Positions 17,460-25,880 are shown, numbered from the stretch's first letter. The stretch: DNA of 64,000 nucleotides from Celeribacter halophilus (GCF_900114135.1 NZ_FORY01000002.1:62001-126000); one strand, 5' to 3'. Translations and numbers: made by a program. The notes: generated by a model from the letters alone, not told the origin.

Positions 17460-17825
17460 TTAGTCGCCTTGCGCCTGTTTCGTCCCGTCAGTCGAACAGT
17501 ACATGTCGTGGATCACTTCGAGGATGCGTTTCGGGCGATCATCTGTCAGGGAATAATAGATCGCCTTGCCTTCACGTCGCGGTGTCACCAGACCTTCAAG
17601 GCGCAGTCGGGCAAGTTGCTGGCTCACCGCCGCCTGCCGTGCCGACAGCAGTTCTTCCAGCTCCGTGACGGATTTTTCACCGGTCACAAGGTGACACAGG
17701 ATCATCAGGCGGCCTTCATGGGAGAGGGCTTTCAAAAGCTGCGAGGCTTCGCAGGCATTTGACATCATCACGTCCAGTTCTGTCTCTGACATGGTGCCGG
17801 AGGTGATGGGGGCAGGCGAAGTCAC
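17460..17825 (-). CDS. ArsR-type repressor, SqrR/BigR-like persulfide sensor
   Basis: This winged-helix ArsR protein has a core ASQLLKALSHEGRLMILCHL followed by the recognition helix SARQAAVSQQLARLR. Two cysteines, in MILCHL and in the C-terminal helix at DMYCS, match the pair that forms a tetrasulfide bridge in SqrR and BigR; known metal-site ArsR ligand patterns are absent. The GTG at 17825 has a good AAGGTGG site and gives 121 residues; the ATG at 17792 is an alternative. It is divergent from soxY and soxZ, so it probably represses sulfur-oxidation genes and releases DNA when reactive sulfur species form. Confidence 0.85.
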   Translation of the reverse strand: MTSPAPITSGTMSETELDVMMSNACEASQLLKALSHEGRLMILCHLVTGEKSVTELEELLSARQAAVSQQLARLRLEGLVTPRREGKAIYYSLTDDRPKRILEVIHDMYCSTDGTKQAQGD

Positions 17826-18203
17826 TTTGTCCACCTTGTATGTCCTCGAAGAGTTGCTCTGGTTCAAAACGCGATGTCATCCATGTTGGCGTCAATGCCT
17901 GTTCAGGCACAGTCTGCATTTTAGCCGGGGAAACACCGATGCCGGCCACTATAGCTCTTGCGGCGTCAACCACAAGACTGCCCCTGAGAGCATGGGATGG
18001 GTTGAGAGTGTTGAAGGGCAGAATAATCGGATTTTTTGAATTTGTTTCTTGCCCTGCGCCATAATGATGCGCGACGCTATGCGCGCGGTGCAATTCTGGT
18101 ATAGTGAAAACAAAAGGCGTAGAAGGTCGGGGATGTGGTTCCTGTTCGGGGACGCTGATGTGCTGATACTGCGGATTAGATCGATGGTACGGAGGAGTTG
18201 AAC
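17826..18203. other. Divergent intergenic region between the SqrR-like gene and soxY
   Basis: This 378-bp stretch holds no convincing gene. It should contain both promoters. The part near 18020-18120 is locally AT-rich. A loose ATTC...GAAA dyad near 18091-18107 could be a SqrR-type operator but is too weak to call. A strong ribosome site GGAGGAG at 18191-18197 precedes soxY. Confidence 0.4.
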
Positions 18204-18611
18204 ATGAAACTGACACGACGTGACGCTCTGACACTGGGTCTTGGTGCAACCGCAGCCGCGCTTTTGCCGATGAGCGCAACTGCCGCTGCCGAAGACGCCA
18301 TCGCGGTCTTTACCGGAGGGGTAGAGGCAGGAGCAGGGGATATAACCCTGACCACTCCCGAGACCGTCGAGAATGGCAACAGGGTGCCGATTTCGGTCGA
18401 AGCTCCCGGCGCGATGGCCATTGCGGTTTTTGCCACGGGCAATCCGACGCCGGAGGTGGCGACCTTTAACTTTGGTCCAATGGCCGGTCGCCGTTTTGCT
18501 TCCACTCGTATTCGGCTTACCGCGACGCAAGACGTGGTGGCGGTTGCGAAGCTGGCTGACGGTGCGTTTGTGAGAACCTCTGTGATGGTCAAAGTGATCA
18601 ACGGAAGCTGA
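18204..18611 (+). CDS. soxY: SoxY-like protein lacking the GGCGG carrier tail
   Basis: This 135-residue protein has a Tat signal (TRRDALTLGLGA, cleavage near residue 28) and the full SoxY fold: AFTGG-like AVFTGGVEAG, ENGNRVPISVEAPG, NPTPEVATFNFGP and ASTRIRLTATQDVVAVAK. Canonical SoxY ends in VKVTIGGCGG, whose cysteine carries the sulfur intermediate. Here the end is VKVINGS followed by TGA, and no reading frame restores the tail; the protein contains no cysteine. It therefore cannot be a normal SoxYZ carrier. It may pair with the SoxZ downstream as a structural or signalling variant, or act with a second SoxY elsewhere. Confidence 0.88.
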   Translation: MKLTRRDALTLGLGATAAALLPMSATAAAEDAIAVFTGGVEAGAGDITLTTPETVENGNRVPISVEAPGAMAIAVFATGNPTPEVATFNFGPMAGRRFASTRIRLTATQDVVAVAKLADGAFVRTSVMVKVINGS

Positions 18612-18636
18612 ACGGCTTAATTTCAGGAGGCGCCCC

Positions 18637-18966
18637 ATGATATCAGGTGACAAACCGCGTGTGAAAATGCCCGTCTCCGCTGCGGCGGGCGCGGAGATCA
18701 CGATCAAGACCCTGATTCCGCATCCGATGGAATCCGGACAGCGCAAGGACAGCGATGGCAACACCATCCCGCGCTCAATCATCAACCGGTTTACCTGTGA
18801 GTTTAACGGCGAAAGCGTGATTGACGTGCGGCTTGAGCCGTCGGTGTCGGCCAATCCGGATTTCGAATTTGCCGCCACTGTGCCTGAGGCCGGTGTGTTC
18901 AACTTCACGTGGTATGCCGACGATGGCTCTGTCTATGAGATGGCCCAAGAGATCGCCATTGGTTAA
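18637..18966 (+). CDS. soxZ: SoxZ, sulfur-carrier complex subunit
   Basis: This 109-residue protein lies 25 bp after soxY with an AGGAGG site. SoxZ features are the opening KPRVKMPVSAAAGAEITIK, the segment TLIPHPMESGQRKD, and the C-terminal immunoglobulin-like strand FNFTWYADDGSVY. SoxZ has no signal peptide and travels to the periplasm bound to Tat-exported SoxY, which fits here. In known systems SoxYZ carries thiosulfate sulfur between SoxAX, SoxB and SoxCD. None of those genes is in the window, so this is an orphan soxYZ pair. Confidence 0.92.
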   Translation: MISGDKPRVKMPVSAAAGAEITIKTLIPHPMESGQRKDSDGNTIPRSIINRFTCEFNGESVIDVRLEPSVSANPDFEFAATVPEAGVFNFTWYADDGSVYEMAQEIAIG

Positions 18967-19112
18967 GTGCTGCGACTGCATCTGACGCCAGTCCTGTCCC
19001 TCTGCAATCAATGCGCGGGCGAAGGTTTGCTGACAGAGATTGTCCAGGAGGCAATAAGCTTTTAAGACCCCTTAACGCCTTTCGAAGAAGGGCTTTCACG
19101 GACAAGGGGTAA

Positions 19113-19772
19113 ATGATGGATTGGATCGACCGGTTTGCGGGGCTCTCGACATTGGAACCAAGGCTGCGCGCGCGCCTTGTGGCCCAATCCCAGATCGTCC
19201 ATCTGCCTGCTGGCACGGTGCTTTTTGGTCCGGGGAAGCGCCCTGAAAACCTGCTTCTTTTGACCGAGGGCACGGCGCGGGTGCAACAGACCACCGAAGG
19301 CGGGCGCGAGATCGTGCTTTACCGTGTTCATGGCGGCGAAAGCTGTGTGATGACCACCGCCTGCCTTTTGGCCTATGAGGATTACACTGCCGAGGGTATC
19401 GCGGAGACGGATGTGGATGCGGTGGCCATTCCGCGTCGGGTCTTTGATGATCTGATCGCGCATTCCCAGAGTTTTCGGGATTTCGTCTTTTCGGCCTATT
19501 CACGCAGGATCACCGACCTGTTCCATGTGATCGAAGAGATCGCCTTTCAAAAGGTCGATATCCGGTTGGCGCAAAAGCTTCTGGAACTGACGAACGGGGA
19601 GCCTGTGTTGAAGGTGACACATGCGCAACTTGCCGCAGAGCTTGGCTCGGCGCGCGAGGTGATTTCACGTCAGTTGCAGGAATTCCAGCGTCGCGGGTGG
19701 GTGCAAACCGCCCGCGGTGAGGTCCGACTCATTGATCGCGAGGCGCTCGACGCGCTTGCGAATTCCGGATGA
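19113..19772 (+). CDS. Crp/Fnr-family transcriptional regulator
   Basis: This 219-residue regulator has a cyclic-nucleotide-binding-like beta barrel (about 10-125) and a C-terminal HTH_Crp in which LAAELGSAREVISRQLQEF is the recognition unit. Two cysteines lie close together in GESCVMTTACLL, a position seen in Crp/Fnr members that accompany sulfide, persulfide and rhodanese genes. FNR-type iron-sulfur ligands are absent. An AGGGG site precedes the ATG. Between soxZ and a DUF2892 gene it is likely a redox or sulfur-responsive regulator. Confidence 0.88.
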   Translation: MMDWIDRFAGLSTLEPRLRARLVAQSQIVHLPAGTVLFGPGKRPENLLLLTEGTARVQQTTEGGREIVLYRVHGGESCVMTTACLLAYEDYTAEGIAETDVDAVAIPRRVFDDLIAHSQSFRDFVFSAYSRRITDLFHVIEEIAFQKVDIRLAQKLLELTNGEPVLKVTHAQLAAELGSAREVISRQLQEFQRRGWVQTARGEVRLIDREALDALANSG

Positions 19773-19845
19773 CACAAGCCCTTCACGAAGCCCCTGTAGC
19801 ACAGGACCTCAAGACGCGCAGCACGACGTATTGATACTGTAGAGT

Positions 19846-19896
19846 TTTCGCAACCGACCTGTGTTTCAAGTCGATTGCGAAACGTTTTATTTTTTG
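19846..19896 (+). terminator. Rho-independent terminator of the Crp/Fnr gene
   Basis: A 13-bp stem with one mismatch (TTTCGCAACCGAC paired with GTCGATTGCGAAA) is followed by CGTTTTATTTTTT on the plus strand. The T tract overlaps the last codons of the converging DUF2892 gene. Confidence 0.75.
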
Positions 19897-20081
19897 CAGG
19901 TGTTGATCCCGAAGATTGAATAGAGCGGGCAGCTCGACATCAATCCGGTGACCAGCGGGATGATCCCGATGAGATAGAGCCAGCGCAATGAGGCGCCGGG
20001 GGTCAGGAAGAAGCCCAGCAAAAGAGCAAGGCCTACGACAATGCGCAGGATACGGTCGAGGTTGCCAACATTCTTTTTCAT
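19887..20081 (-). CDS. DUF2892 inner-membrane protein
   Basis: This 64-residue protein opens with MKKNVGNLDRILRIVVG, the typical DUF2892 start, and has two membrane helices (about 10-27 and 31-48). The end carries two cysteines in SSCPLYSIFGINTC, as in the membrane part of the rhodanese YgaP. An AGGAG site precedes the ATG. Such proteins are often found next to rhodaneses, sulfide:quinone oxidoreductase or Crp regulators and are thought to help handle reduced sulfur at the membrane. It converges on the Crp/Fnr gene. Confidence 0.85.
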   Translation of the reverse strand: MKKNVGNLDRILRIVVGLALLLGFFLTPGASLRWLYLIGIIPLVTGLMSSCPLYSIFGINTCKK

Positions 20082-20243
20082 GGAACTCTCCTATGTGACT
20101 CATGAATCTTGAAAAGAGTCTACGCCTCGCGCGGCGTTCTGTCTGTGACAAACTCACCCCCGCAAGGTTATCAGGGCAGGGATTTATAACATTGCCGACA
20201 GAGGCAAGGGCGTGGCGGAAATATCAGATTTTCGCAAATAAAA

Positions 20244-20267
20244 GCGGGACCTCCTTTGAGGCCCCGC
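20244..20267 (-). terminator. Rho-independent terminator of mmsA
   Basis: GCGGGACCTC pairs with GAGGCCCCGC (one mismatch) around a CTTT loop. Read on the minus strand the stem is followed by TTTTATTTG, suiting the end of mmsA at 20292. Confidence 0.7.
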
Positions 20268-20291
20268 CAGAAATGTTCGATTTGGACAATT

Positions 20292-21791
20292 TTAGTCGAT
20301 CGATTTGAAATTCATCGCCGCGCCATCCTTGATGCCGGAGAACCAGCGGGCGGAGACTTTCTTGGTCTTCGTGTAGAATTTGAACGCATCCGGCCCGTAT
20401 TGGTCCAGATCACCAAAGGCCGATTTCTTCCAGCCGCCGAAGGAGTAATAGGACAGCGGCACGGGGATCGGGAAGTTCACGCCGACCATGCCCACTTCGA
20501 CCTTGTTGACAAAGTCACGCGCCACATCGCCATCGGCGGTGTAGATCGCGGTGCCGTTGCCATATTGGTTGTCGAGGATCAGACCAAGCGCATCTTCATA
20601 GCTGTCCTTGCGCACCATAGAGAGCACAGGGCCGAAGACCTCTTCCTTGTAGATCTCCATCTCCGGCGTCACCTCGTCAAACAGGGTAGGGCCGACGAAA
20701 TAGCCGTTCTCATAGCCTTGAATGTTCAGGTCGCGCCCGTCGGTGACGAGTTTCGCCCCTTGCTCCACACCGGAGGCAATCAGCCCCTCGATCCGCTCTT
20801 TGGCCTGCGCGGTGATGACTGGGCCGTAGTCCACGTCATCGCCTGCGGTGTAAGGGCCGACCTTGAGTTTTTCGATCTTCGGCACAAGGCGTTCGATCAG
20901 CGCATCGGCGGTTTCCTTGCCTACAGGAACAGCCACAGAAATCGCCATGCAGCGTTCGCCTGCGGCCCCGAAACCGGCTCCGATCAGCGCATCGGCGGCC
21001 TTGTCCATATCCGCGTCCGGCATGATGATCATGTGGTTTTTCGCGCCGCCGAAACACTGCGCGCGCTTGCCGTTGGTCGCTGCACGCCCGTAGATATATT
21101 GCGCAATCGGGGTAGAACCGACAAAGCCCACGGCCTGAATTGTCTCGTTGTCGAGAATGGCATCCACGGCTTCCTTGTCGCCATGCACAACCTGCAACAC
21201 ACCGTCGGGCAGACCGGCTTCCTTGAAAATCTCGGCCAGCATCAGCGAGGTCATCGGTGTGCGCTCGGAGGGTTTCAGGATCATCGCATTGCCGGAGGCA
21301 ATCGCAGGGGACATTTTCCAAAGCGGGATCATCGCGGGGAAGTTGAACGGTGTGATGCCTGCGACAACGCCCAAGGGCTGACGCATGGAATAGAGGTCAA
21401 TGCCGGTGCCCGCATCTGCGGTGTATTCGCCTTTGATGAGCGAGGGCACGCCCATGCAGACCTCGACCACTTCCAGACCGCGCTGGACATCGCCACGCGC
21501 ATCGGGAAGAGTCTTGCCGTGTTCGCGCGACATACATTCGGCAAGGCGGTCCATGTTCTCGTTGAGCAGCGCGCCGAATTTCATGAAAATCCGTGCCCGA
21601 CGCTGCGGGTTGACCTTGGCCCATTCCTTTTGCGCGGCGGCGGCTTTTTCTACGGCGGCGTCAAGCTCGGCAGGGGTGGCCAGCGGGACTTTGGCGATGA
21701 CTTCGCCCGTTGCCGGATTGCGCACCTCGGAGAAGCGGCCGGATGTGCCGGCGACATATGTGCCGTTGATGAAATGTTTGAGTTCTTCCAT
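20292..21791 (-). CDS. mmsA: CoA-acylating methylmalonate-semialdehyde dehydrogenase
   Basis: This 499-residue aldehyde dehydrogenase is of the MmsA branch: FINGTYVAGTSGRF at the start, ITPFNFPAMIPLWK near 147, FVGSTPIAQYIY near 223, and the catalytic cysteine C281 in GAAGERCMAIS. The enzyme converts methylmalonate semialdehyde, from valine or thymine breakdown, to propionyl-CoA with CoA and NAD. An AGGAGG site precedes the ATG, and the length is typical. The divergent LysR gene is its likely regulator. Confidence 0.95.
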   Translation of the reverse strand: MEELKHFINGTYVAGTSGRFSEVRNPATGEVIAKVPLATPAELDAAVEKAAAAQKEWAKVNPQRRARIFMKFGALLNENMDRLAECMSREHGKTLPDARGDVQRGLEVVEVCMGVPSLIKGEYTADAGTGIDLYSMRQPLGVVAGITPFNFPAMIPLWKMSPAIASGNAMILKPSERTPMTSLMLAEIFKEAGLPDGVLQVVHGDKEAVDAILDNETIQAVGFVGSTPIAQYIYGRAATNGKRAQCFGGAKNHMIIMPDADMDKAADALIGAGFGAAGERCMAISVAVPVGKETADALIERLVPKIEKLKVGPYTAGDDVDYGPVITAQAKERIEGLIASGVEQGAKLVTDGRDLNIQGYENGYFVGPTLFDEVTPEMEIYKEEVFGPVLSMVRKDSYEDALGLILDNQYGNGTAIYTADGDVARDFVNKVEVGMVGVNFPIPVPLSYYSFGGWKKSAFGDLDQYGPDAFKFYTKTKKVSARWFSGIKDGAAMNFKSID

Positions 21792-21867
21792 AGGATCCTC
21801 CTGATCTGTTGGTGACAGCTTAACTTTGCGTTTTTGGCTTCAAAAGAGAGAAGATTTCAAAAACATT

Positions 21868-21881
21868 TTGCATTTTTGCAA
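21868..21881. promoter_or_regulatory. Palindrome in the mmsA-LysR divergent promoter
   Basis: TTGCA-TTTT-TGCAA is a perfect 14-bp inverted repeat in an AT-rich 161-bp divergent region. Its form, a T-N11-A type palindrome, suits a LysR-family binding site. It lies 72 bp upstream of the LysR ATG. Confidence 0.4.
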
Positions 21882-21952
21882 TGATCTGTGATCATCTACG
21901 ACAAATGTCTGGCGTAGGTGCTAAGACGCAATGCGGGAGGCGCGGGCGGGAT

Positions 21953-22852
21953 ATGTCGATGAACTGGGATGATTTGCGGGTGTTTCTGGCCGTTGCACGC
22001 ACCGAAAGCCTCTCCGGCGCGGGGCGGCAGCTCAAGATTGATCCGGCCACGGTCGGCCGGCGCATCGCGCGGCTGGAGGAGGGGCTGGGCGTGTCTCTGT
22101 TTGCGAAATCTCCGCAGGGCTACGAGTTGACCCGCGACGGAGGACGGCTTCTGGCCCATGCGGAGGCGGCGGAGCAGGCGGTGTCTTTGGGGCAGGATGA
22201 TCTGTCCGGCGACGGGGACGAGCGGCTCAAAGGGGTGATCCGCATCGGTGCCCCTGACGGCTGTGCGAACTATGTTCTGCCACGGGTCATGGCCCGAATC
22301 GCCGAGGACCATCCCGATCTGGAGATGCAAATCATCGCCCAGCCGCGGCTGTTCAACATGTCGAAACGCGAAGTCGATCTATTCGTCAGCGTCTCCCCTC
22401 CCACCTCGGGCCGTCTTCTGGTGCAAAAGATCACTGACTACCATCTCTCACTGGCGGCGATGCGCTGGTATCTCGAACAGCACGCAGAGATCGCGGGGTT
22501 GGGGGATTTACAGGAGCACAAGCTCGTGGGCTATGTCTCCGACCTGATTTTCGACAAGGAACTGGATTACTTGGAGGAAACTGGCGCGAGCGAGGCGGAT
22601 TACACGTCGAACTCGGTCTCGGTGCAGCTCAATATGATCCGCGCAGGGCTGGGGCTTGGCGTTGTGCATGATTTCTGCCTGCCCTTCGTGCCCGAGATGA
22701 TCCGCGTTCTGCCACAGGAGTTGCGGCTGAAACGGGCATTCTATCTGGTGCGCCACGCAGATGACCGGAAGGTGGAGCGTTTGTCGCGCTTTGCCGATGT
22801 ATTTTGTCGCCGGATGCGCGACGAAGTGGACAAGCTCGAACGTGAAGCTTGA
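21953..22852 (+). CDS. LysR-family transcriptional regulator, divergent from mmsA
   Basis: This 299-residue protein from the ATG at 21953 (ATG at 21959 also possible) opens with MNWDDLRVFLAVARTESLSG. The winged helix reads ARRL-like GRQLKIDPATVGRRIARLE, which differs from most LysR proteins in having a VGRRIARLE recognition helix. The type 2 periplasmic-binding-like effector domain follows from about residue 90. The frame is also open upstream to 21881, but that part lies in the palindrome region. It probably controls mmsA. Confidence 0.9.
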   Translation: MSMNWDDLRVFLAVARTESLSGAGRQLKIDPATVGRRIARLEEGLGVSLFAKSPQGYELTRDGGRLLAHAEAAEQAVSLGQDDLSGDGDERLKGVIRIGAPDGCANYVLPRVMARIAEDHPDLEMQIIAQPRLFNMSKREVDLFVSVSPPTSGRLLVQKITDYHLSLAAMRWYLEQHAEIAGLGDLQEHKLVGYVSDLIFDKELDYLEETGASEADYTSNSVSVQLNMIRAGLGLGVVHDFCLPFVPEMIRVLPQELRLKRAFYLVRHADDRKVERLSRFADVFCRRMRDEVDKLEREA

Positions 22853-22940
22853 CAGAATGGCGCAGGCGTTGGACGCTGAGGGTAGGGAGACAGAGGGAAA
22901 GCCGCTGGGAAATCAGCATATTAAAATTCAGGGAGGTGTT

Positions 22941-23375
22941 ATGCTCGTAGGTCAGATTCTAAAAACGAAAGCCATTGGGGAAGCCATCACGGTCCGTCCG
23001 GACTCGACGGTCGCAGAGGCGGCCAAACTGTTGTCCAGCCGCAAGATCGGCGCGTTGATCGTGGCAACAGACCCCAAACATCCCGAAGGCATCCTGTCGG
23101 AACGCGACATCGTGCGCGAACTGGGCAAGACAGGCAGTGAAATCCTGACGCATAAAGTGTCGGACTTCATGACCCGAAAGCTCGTGTCCTGCCGTCCCGA
23201 TGAAACGGCGCTTGCGGTGTTGGAAAAGATGAGCACAGGGCGCTTCCGCCACATGCCGGTGATGGATGATGGCGATATGCTCGGCGTTGTTTCGATCGGT
23301 GATGTGGTCAAAGCTCGGCTCGAAGAGCTTGCGATGGAGAACAATGCGCTCGAAGGCATGATCATGGGCCACTGA
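22941..23375 (+). CDS. Protein of two CBS domains
   Basis: This 144-residue protein is a tandem CBS pair (Bateman module): the first covers about 8-60 (TVRPDSTVAEAAKLLSSRKIGALIV, then EGILSERDIVREL), the second about 75-130 (VSCRPDETALAVLEKM, RHMPVMDDGDMLGVVSIGDV). No other domain is attached. Such proteins bind adenosine nucleotides and adjust the activity of partners, which cannot be identified here. The ATG at 22941 has a GGGAGG site. It follows the LysR gene by 88 bp on the same strand. Confidence 0.93.
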   Translation: MLVGQILKTKAIGEAITVRPDSTVAEAAKLLSSRKIGALIVATDPKHPEGILSERDIVRELGKTGSEILTHKVSDFMTRKLVSCRPDETALAVLEKMSTGRFRHMPVMDDGDMLGVVSIGDVVKARLEELAMENNALEGMIMGH

Positions 23376-23497
23376 CCCCATTCGGGGCGCAGGATGCGAC
23401 AAGTTTATGACATGTAACGAAACGTTCGTGCGTCAATCCTCTTGATTTCGCACCTGCAATATTGTTGCGTGCGCTGCAGAAAAGAGGAGGATCCCCC

Positions 23498-24007
23498 ATG
23501 CCAACCGGCCCAAGGCGCATTGCATTGTACCCAGGCACGTTTGACCCAGTGACCCACGGACACGGCGACATCATTCGTCGCGCCTGTGCTTTGGTTGATC
23601 GACTGGTGATCGGTGTTGCTATTAACCGTGACAAGGGGCCGCTGTTCTCGTTGGAGGAACGGGTGGAGATGCTGACCGAATACACGGCGGGGCTGTCTCG
23701 TGAGACCGGCTGCGAGATCGTGGTGCATCCGTTCGAGAACCTTCTGATCCAATGCGCGCGCGACGTGAATGCATCAATCATCGTGCGTGGTCTGCGCGCT
23801 GTGGCGGATTTCGAATATGAATATCAGATGGTGGGGATGAACCGCGCCCTCGACAGCAAGATCGAAACGGTGTTCCTCATGGCCGACGCGCGGCATCAGG
23901 CGATTGCCTCGAAACTGGTGAAAGAGATCGCCCGTCTCGACGGGGATATTTCCAAATTCGTCGCCCCCGAGGTCGAAACGCGGATTCGGGAAAAGTTCGG
24001 GAATTGA
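23498..24007 (+). CDS. coaD: Phosphopantetheine adenylyltransferase
   Basis: This 169-residue enzyme makes dephospho-CoA from 4'-phosphopantetheine and ATP, the fourth step of CoA synthesis. The nucleotidyltransferase motif is LYPGTFDPVTHGHGD near residues 9-23, followed by SIIVRGLRAVADFEYE and the end motif ASKLVKEIARL. The ATG at 23498 follows AGGAGG. The length is standard (about 160). It is a single gene ending at a terminator. Confidence 0.96.
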   Translation: MPTGPRRIALYPGTFDPVTHGHGDIIRRACALVDRLVIGVAINRDKGPLFSLEERVEMLTEYTAGLSRETGCEIVVHPFENLLIQCARDVNASIIVRGLRAVADFEYEYQMVGMNRALDSKIETVFLMADARHQAIASKLVKEIARLDGDISKFVAPEVETRIREKFGN

Positions 24008-24033
24008 GGCCGGAGCCTCAGCCCTGAACATGA

Positions 24034-24060
24034 GAAAAGCCCCGTCCGGGGCTTTTTCTT
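24034..24060 (+). terminator. Rho-independent terminator of coaD
   Basis: AAAAGCCCCG and CGGGGCTTTT form a 9-10 bp stem followed by TTTTTCTT, starting 27 bp after the coaD stop. Confidence 0.85.
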
Positions 24061-24089
24061 GCGTCTGTGCGTAATGAAACTTTTGTGCC

Positions 24090-24248
24090 TTAGCCGTAGA
24101 TGGCGGTGCGGGCCAGTTCACATGCGCGGGCTTCGTCAATGTCGAGGTCGGCTTTGACTTTGCTCGGCAGGCCGTTCAGTTCGGCAAGTGTGCGGCGATA
24201 GGCGGCCCGTTTGCGGGCGGCCGAGGCGAGGGAGGAGAGAGTTTTCAT
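24090..24248 (-). CDS. Small DUF1127-like protein
   Basis: This 52-residue basic, helical protein starts at the ATG at 24248 with an AAGGACC site. The pattern AYRRTLAELNGLPSKV, then DLDIDEARACELARTAIYG, resembles the small DUF1127-related proteins of Rhodobacterales, in which an arginine-rich helix precedes a short C-terminal helix ending in a Gly. Some DUF1127 proteins bind RNA and affect phosphate or RNA metabolism; this one is too divergent to assign a role. It converges on coaD. Confidence 0.7.
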   Translation of the reverse strand: MKTLSSLASAARKRAAYRRTLAELNGLPSKVKADLDIDEARACELARTAIYG

Positions 24249-24503
24249 CGTACCGGTCCTTTCGGGTTTGGTGTGTTTCTTTCTGCCTTTTATATGCGCC
24301 TGATTTAGCGCTAACACCAATGCCGGATCACCAAGTTCGATATGCGATTTGTGCATGGGTTGTTCACATTTTGCATATGTTTTCAGCGCGGAGATTGAAA
24401 ACTCTTGTCAAAACCGTGGGATAGAGGCGTCGTGAAATGCCGCTGTGTCGCGGCTCACGGGGAGGGCTGGAAGGTGCCCTGTATGGAAACAGCATAGAAA
24501 AAA

Positions 24504-24526
24504 GCCCCGAAGCTATGCTTCGGGGC
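24504..24526 (-). terminator. Rho-independent terminator of the first GAPDH gene
   Basis: GCCCCGAAGC and GCTTCGGGGC form a perfect stem; read on the minus strand it is followed by TTTTTTCTATG. It lies about 60 bp past the GAPDH stop. The rest of the 336-bp stretch 24249-24584 shows only the promoter region of the small gene at 24248. Confidence 0.85.
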
Positions 24527-24584
24527 GCTCCCGTTCGCGCGGGAAAGGCTCTGGCGGGGCTTCCACCCCTCCGATACAGTGGCT

Positions 24585-25586
24585 TCAGAGAAACTTGCTC
24601 ATGGCGACTGCGGTATCGCTCATACGATTCGAGAAGCCCCACTCGTTGTCATACCAAGTCAGGATACGCACCATTGTGCCTTCCATGACCTTGGTCTGGT
24701 CGGTGTGGAAGATCGAGCTGTGCGGATCGTGGTTGAAGTCCGTGGAGACGAGCTTGCGGTCCGTATAGCCCAGAACGCCTTTGAACGGGCCATCAGCGGC
24801 TTTGCGGATCAGATCGTTGATTTCCTCGACCGAGGTCTCACGCGGCGCTTCAAAGGTCAGGTCCACGACGGAGACATTCGGTGTCGGCACGCGAATGGCC
24901 ACACCGTCGAGCTTGCCTGCCAGTTCCGGCAGCACCAGGCCCACGGCTTTCGCGGCCCCTGTGGAAGTCGGGATCATCGACAAGGCGGCAGCACGGGCGC
25001 GGTAGAGATCCTTGTGCATCGTGTCGAGTGTCGGCTGATCCCCCGTGTAGGAGTGGATCGTGGTCATAAAGCCTTTGACGATGCCGATGTTGTCGTTGAG
25101 CACTTTGACAACAGGGGCAAGACAGTTGGTGGTGCAGGACGCGTTGGACACGACGATATCATCGGCGGTCAGTTCGCTGTCGTTCACGCCATAGACGATG
25201 GTTTTGTCGGCACCGGCACCCGGAGCAGAGATCAGAACGCGTTTGGACCCGTTTTTCAGGTGCAGCGCGGCTTTTTCTCGGGCGGTGAAGATACCGGTGC
25301 ATTCCAGCGCGATATCCACGTCACCCCAAGGCAGGTCTTCGGGATTGCGGATGGCGGTCACTTTGATCGGGCCGCGACCGGCGTCGATCGTGTCCTCGGT
25401 GAATTTCACCTCGACCGGAAACCGGCCATGTACGGAATCGAACTGCAACAGGTGGGCATTGGTTTCCACCGGACCCAGATCGTTGATCGCCACAACTTCG
25501 ATATCGGTCCGACCCGATTCGATGATGGCACGCAACACGTTGCGTCCGATACGTCCAAATCCATTGATTGCGACTTTCACGGCCAT
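24585..25586 (-). CDS. gap: Glyceraldehyde-3-phosphate dehydrogenase, type I (paralog 1)
   Basis: This 333-residue enzyme has the NAD site INGFGRIGR at residues 7-15, the catalytic cysteine in [12 protein letters not shown] near 152, and the C-terminal [12 protein letters not shown]. It interconverts glyceraldehyde 3-phosphate and 1,3-bisphosphoglycerate. A second GAPDH gene lies 640 bp upstream on the same strand with a small membrane-protein gene between them. The paralogs differ in many positions, so they may serve opposite carbon flows or use different cofactors. An AGGAGG site precedes the ATG. Confidence 0.95.
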   Translation of the reverse strand: MAVKVAINGFGRIGRNVLRAIIESGRTDIEVVAINDLGPVETNAHLLQFDSVHGRFPVEVKFTEDTIDAGRGPIKVTAIRNPEDLPWGDVDIALECTGIFTAREKAALHLKNGSKRVLISAPGAGADKTIVYGVNDSELTADDIVVSNASCTTNCLAPVVKVLNDNIGIVKGFMTTIHSYTGDQPTLDTMHKDLYRARAAALSMIPTSTGAAKAVGLVLPELAGKLDGVAIRVPTPNVSVVDLTFEAPRETSVEEINDLIRKAADGPFKGVLGYTDRKLVSTDFNHDPHSSIFHTDQTKVMEGTMVRILTWYDNEWGFSNRMSDTAVAMSKFL

Positions 25587-25736
25587 AACAGCACCTCCTT
25601 GACGCTTTGGCAGGAGAGGGAACGGGAGGATGTTCCCTCGCTAACGAAAACCGGAGACCACCGTGGCCTCGCGGTCCTTATGTGTCCCCGTAGTTTTAGC
25701 GCGATGTTAGCGGAAACACCACGGGAAATCAGAGAC

Positions 25737-25880
25737 TCAGCGCCAGAACGCGACCCAATGGATCAATCGGAGAAATTCACGCGCCAGAAAGAGCGATCCG
25801 GCGCCTGCGTTGATCCCGAAATCAAGGGCGAGCGCAATCAAGATGACGATGGCAAGCCCGACGGCAATAGGGTTGGTCAT
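25737..25880 (-). CDS. Small single-pass membrane protein between GAPDH genes
   Basis: This 47-residue protein starts at the ATG at 25880. It has one strong membrane helix (about 5-24, PIAVGLAIVILIALALDFGI) and an amphipathic tail ending HWVAFWR. The ribosome site is weak. I do not know its function; its place between two GAPDH genes on the same strand suggests a conserved arrangement. Confidence 0.6.
   Translation of the reverse strand: MTNPIAVGLAIVILIALALDFGINAGAGSLFLAREFLRLIHWVAFWR

Noticed and set aside
18590-18640. Frameshift that would restore the SoxY GGCGG tail
   Set aside because: Neither alternative frame past VKV encodes Gly-Gly-Cys-Gly-Gly before a stop, so a single-base error does not explain the loss.
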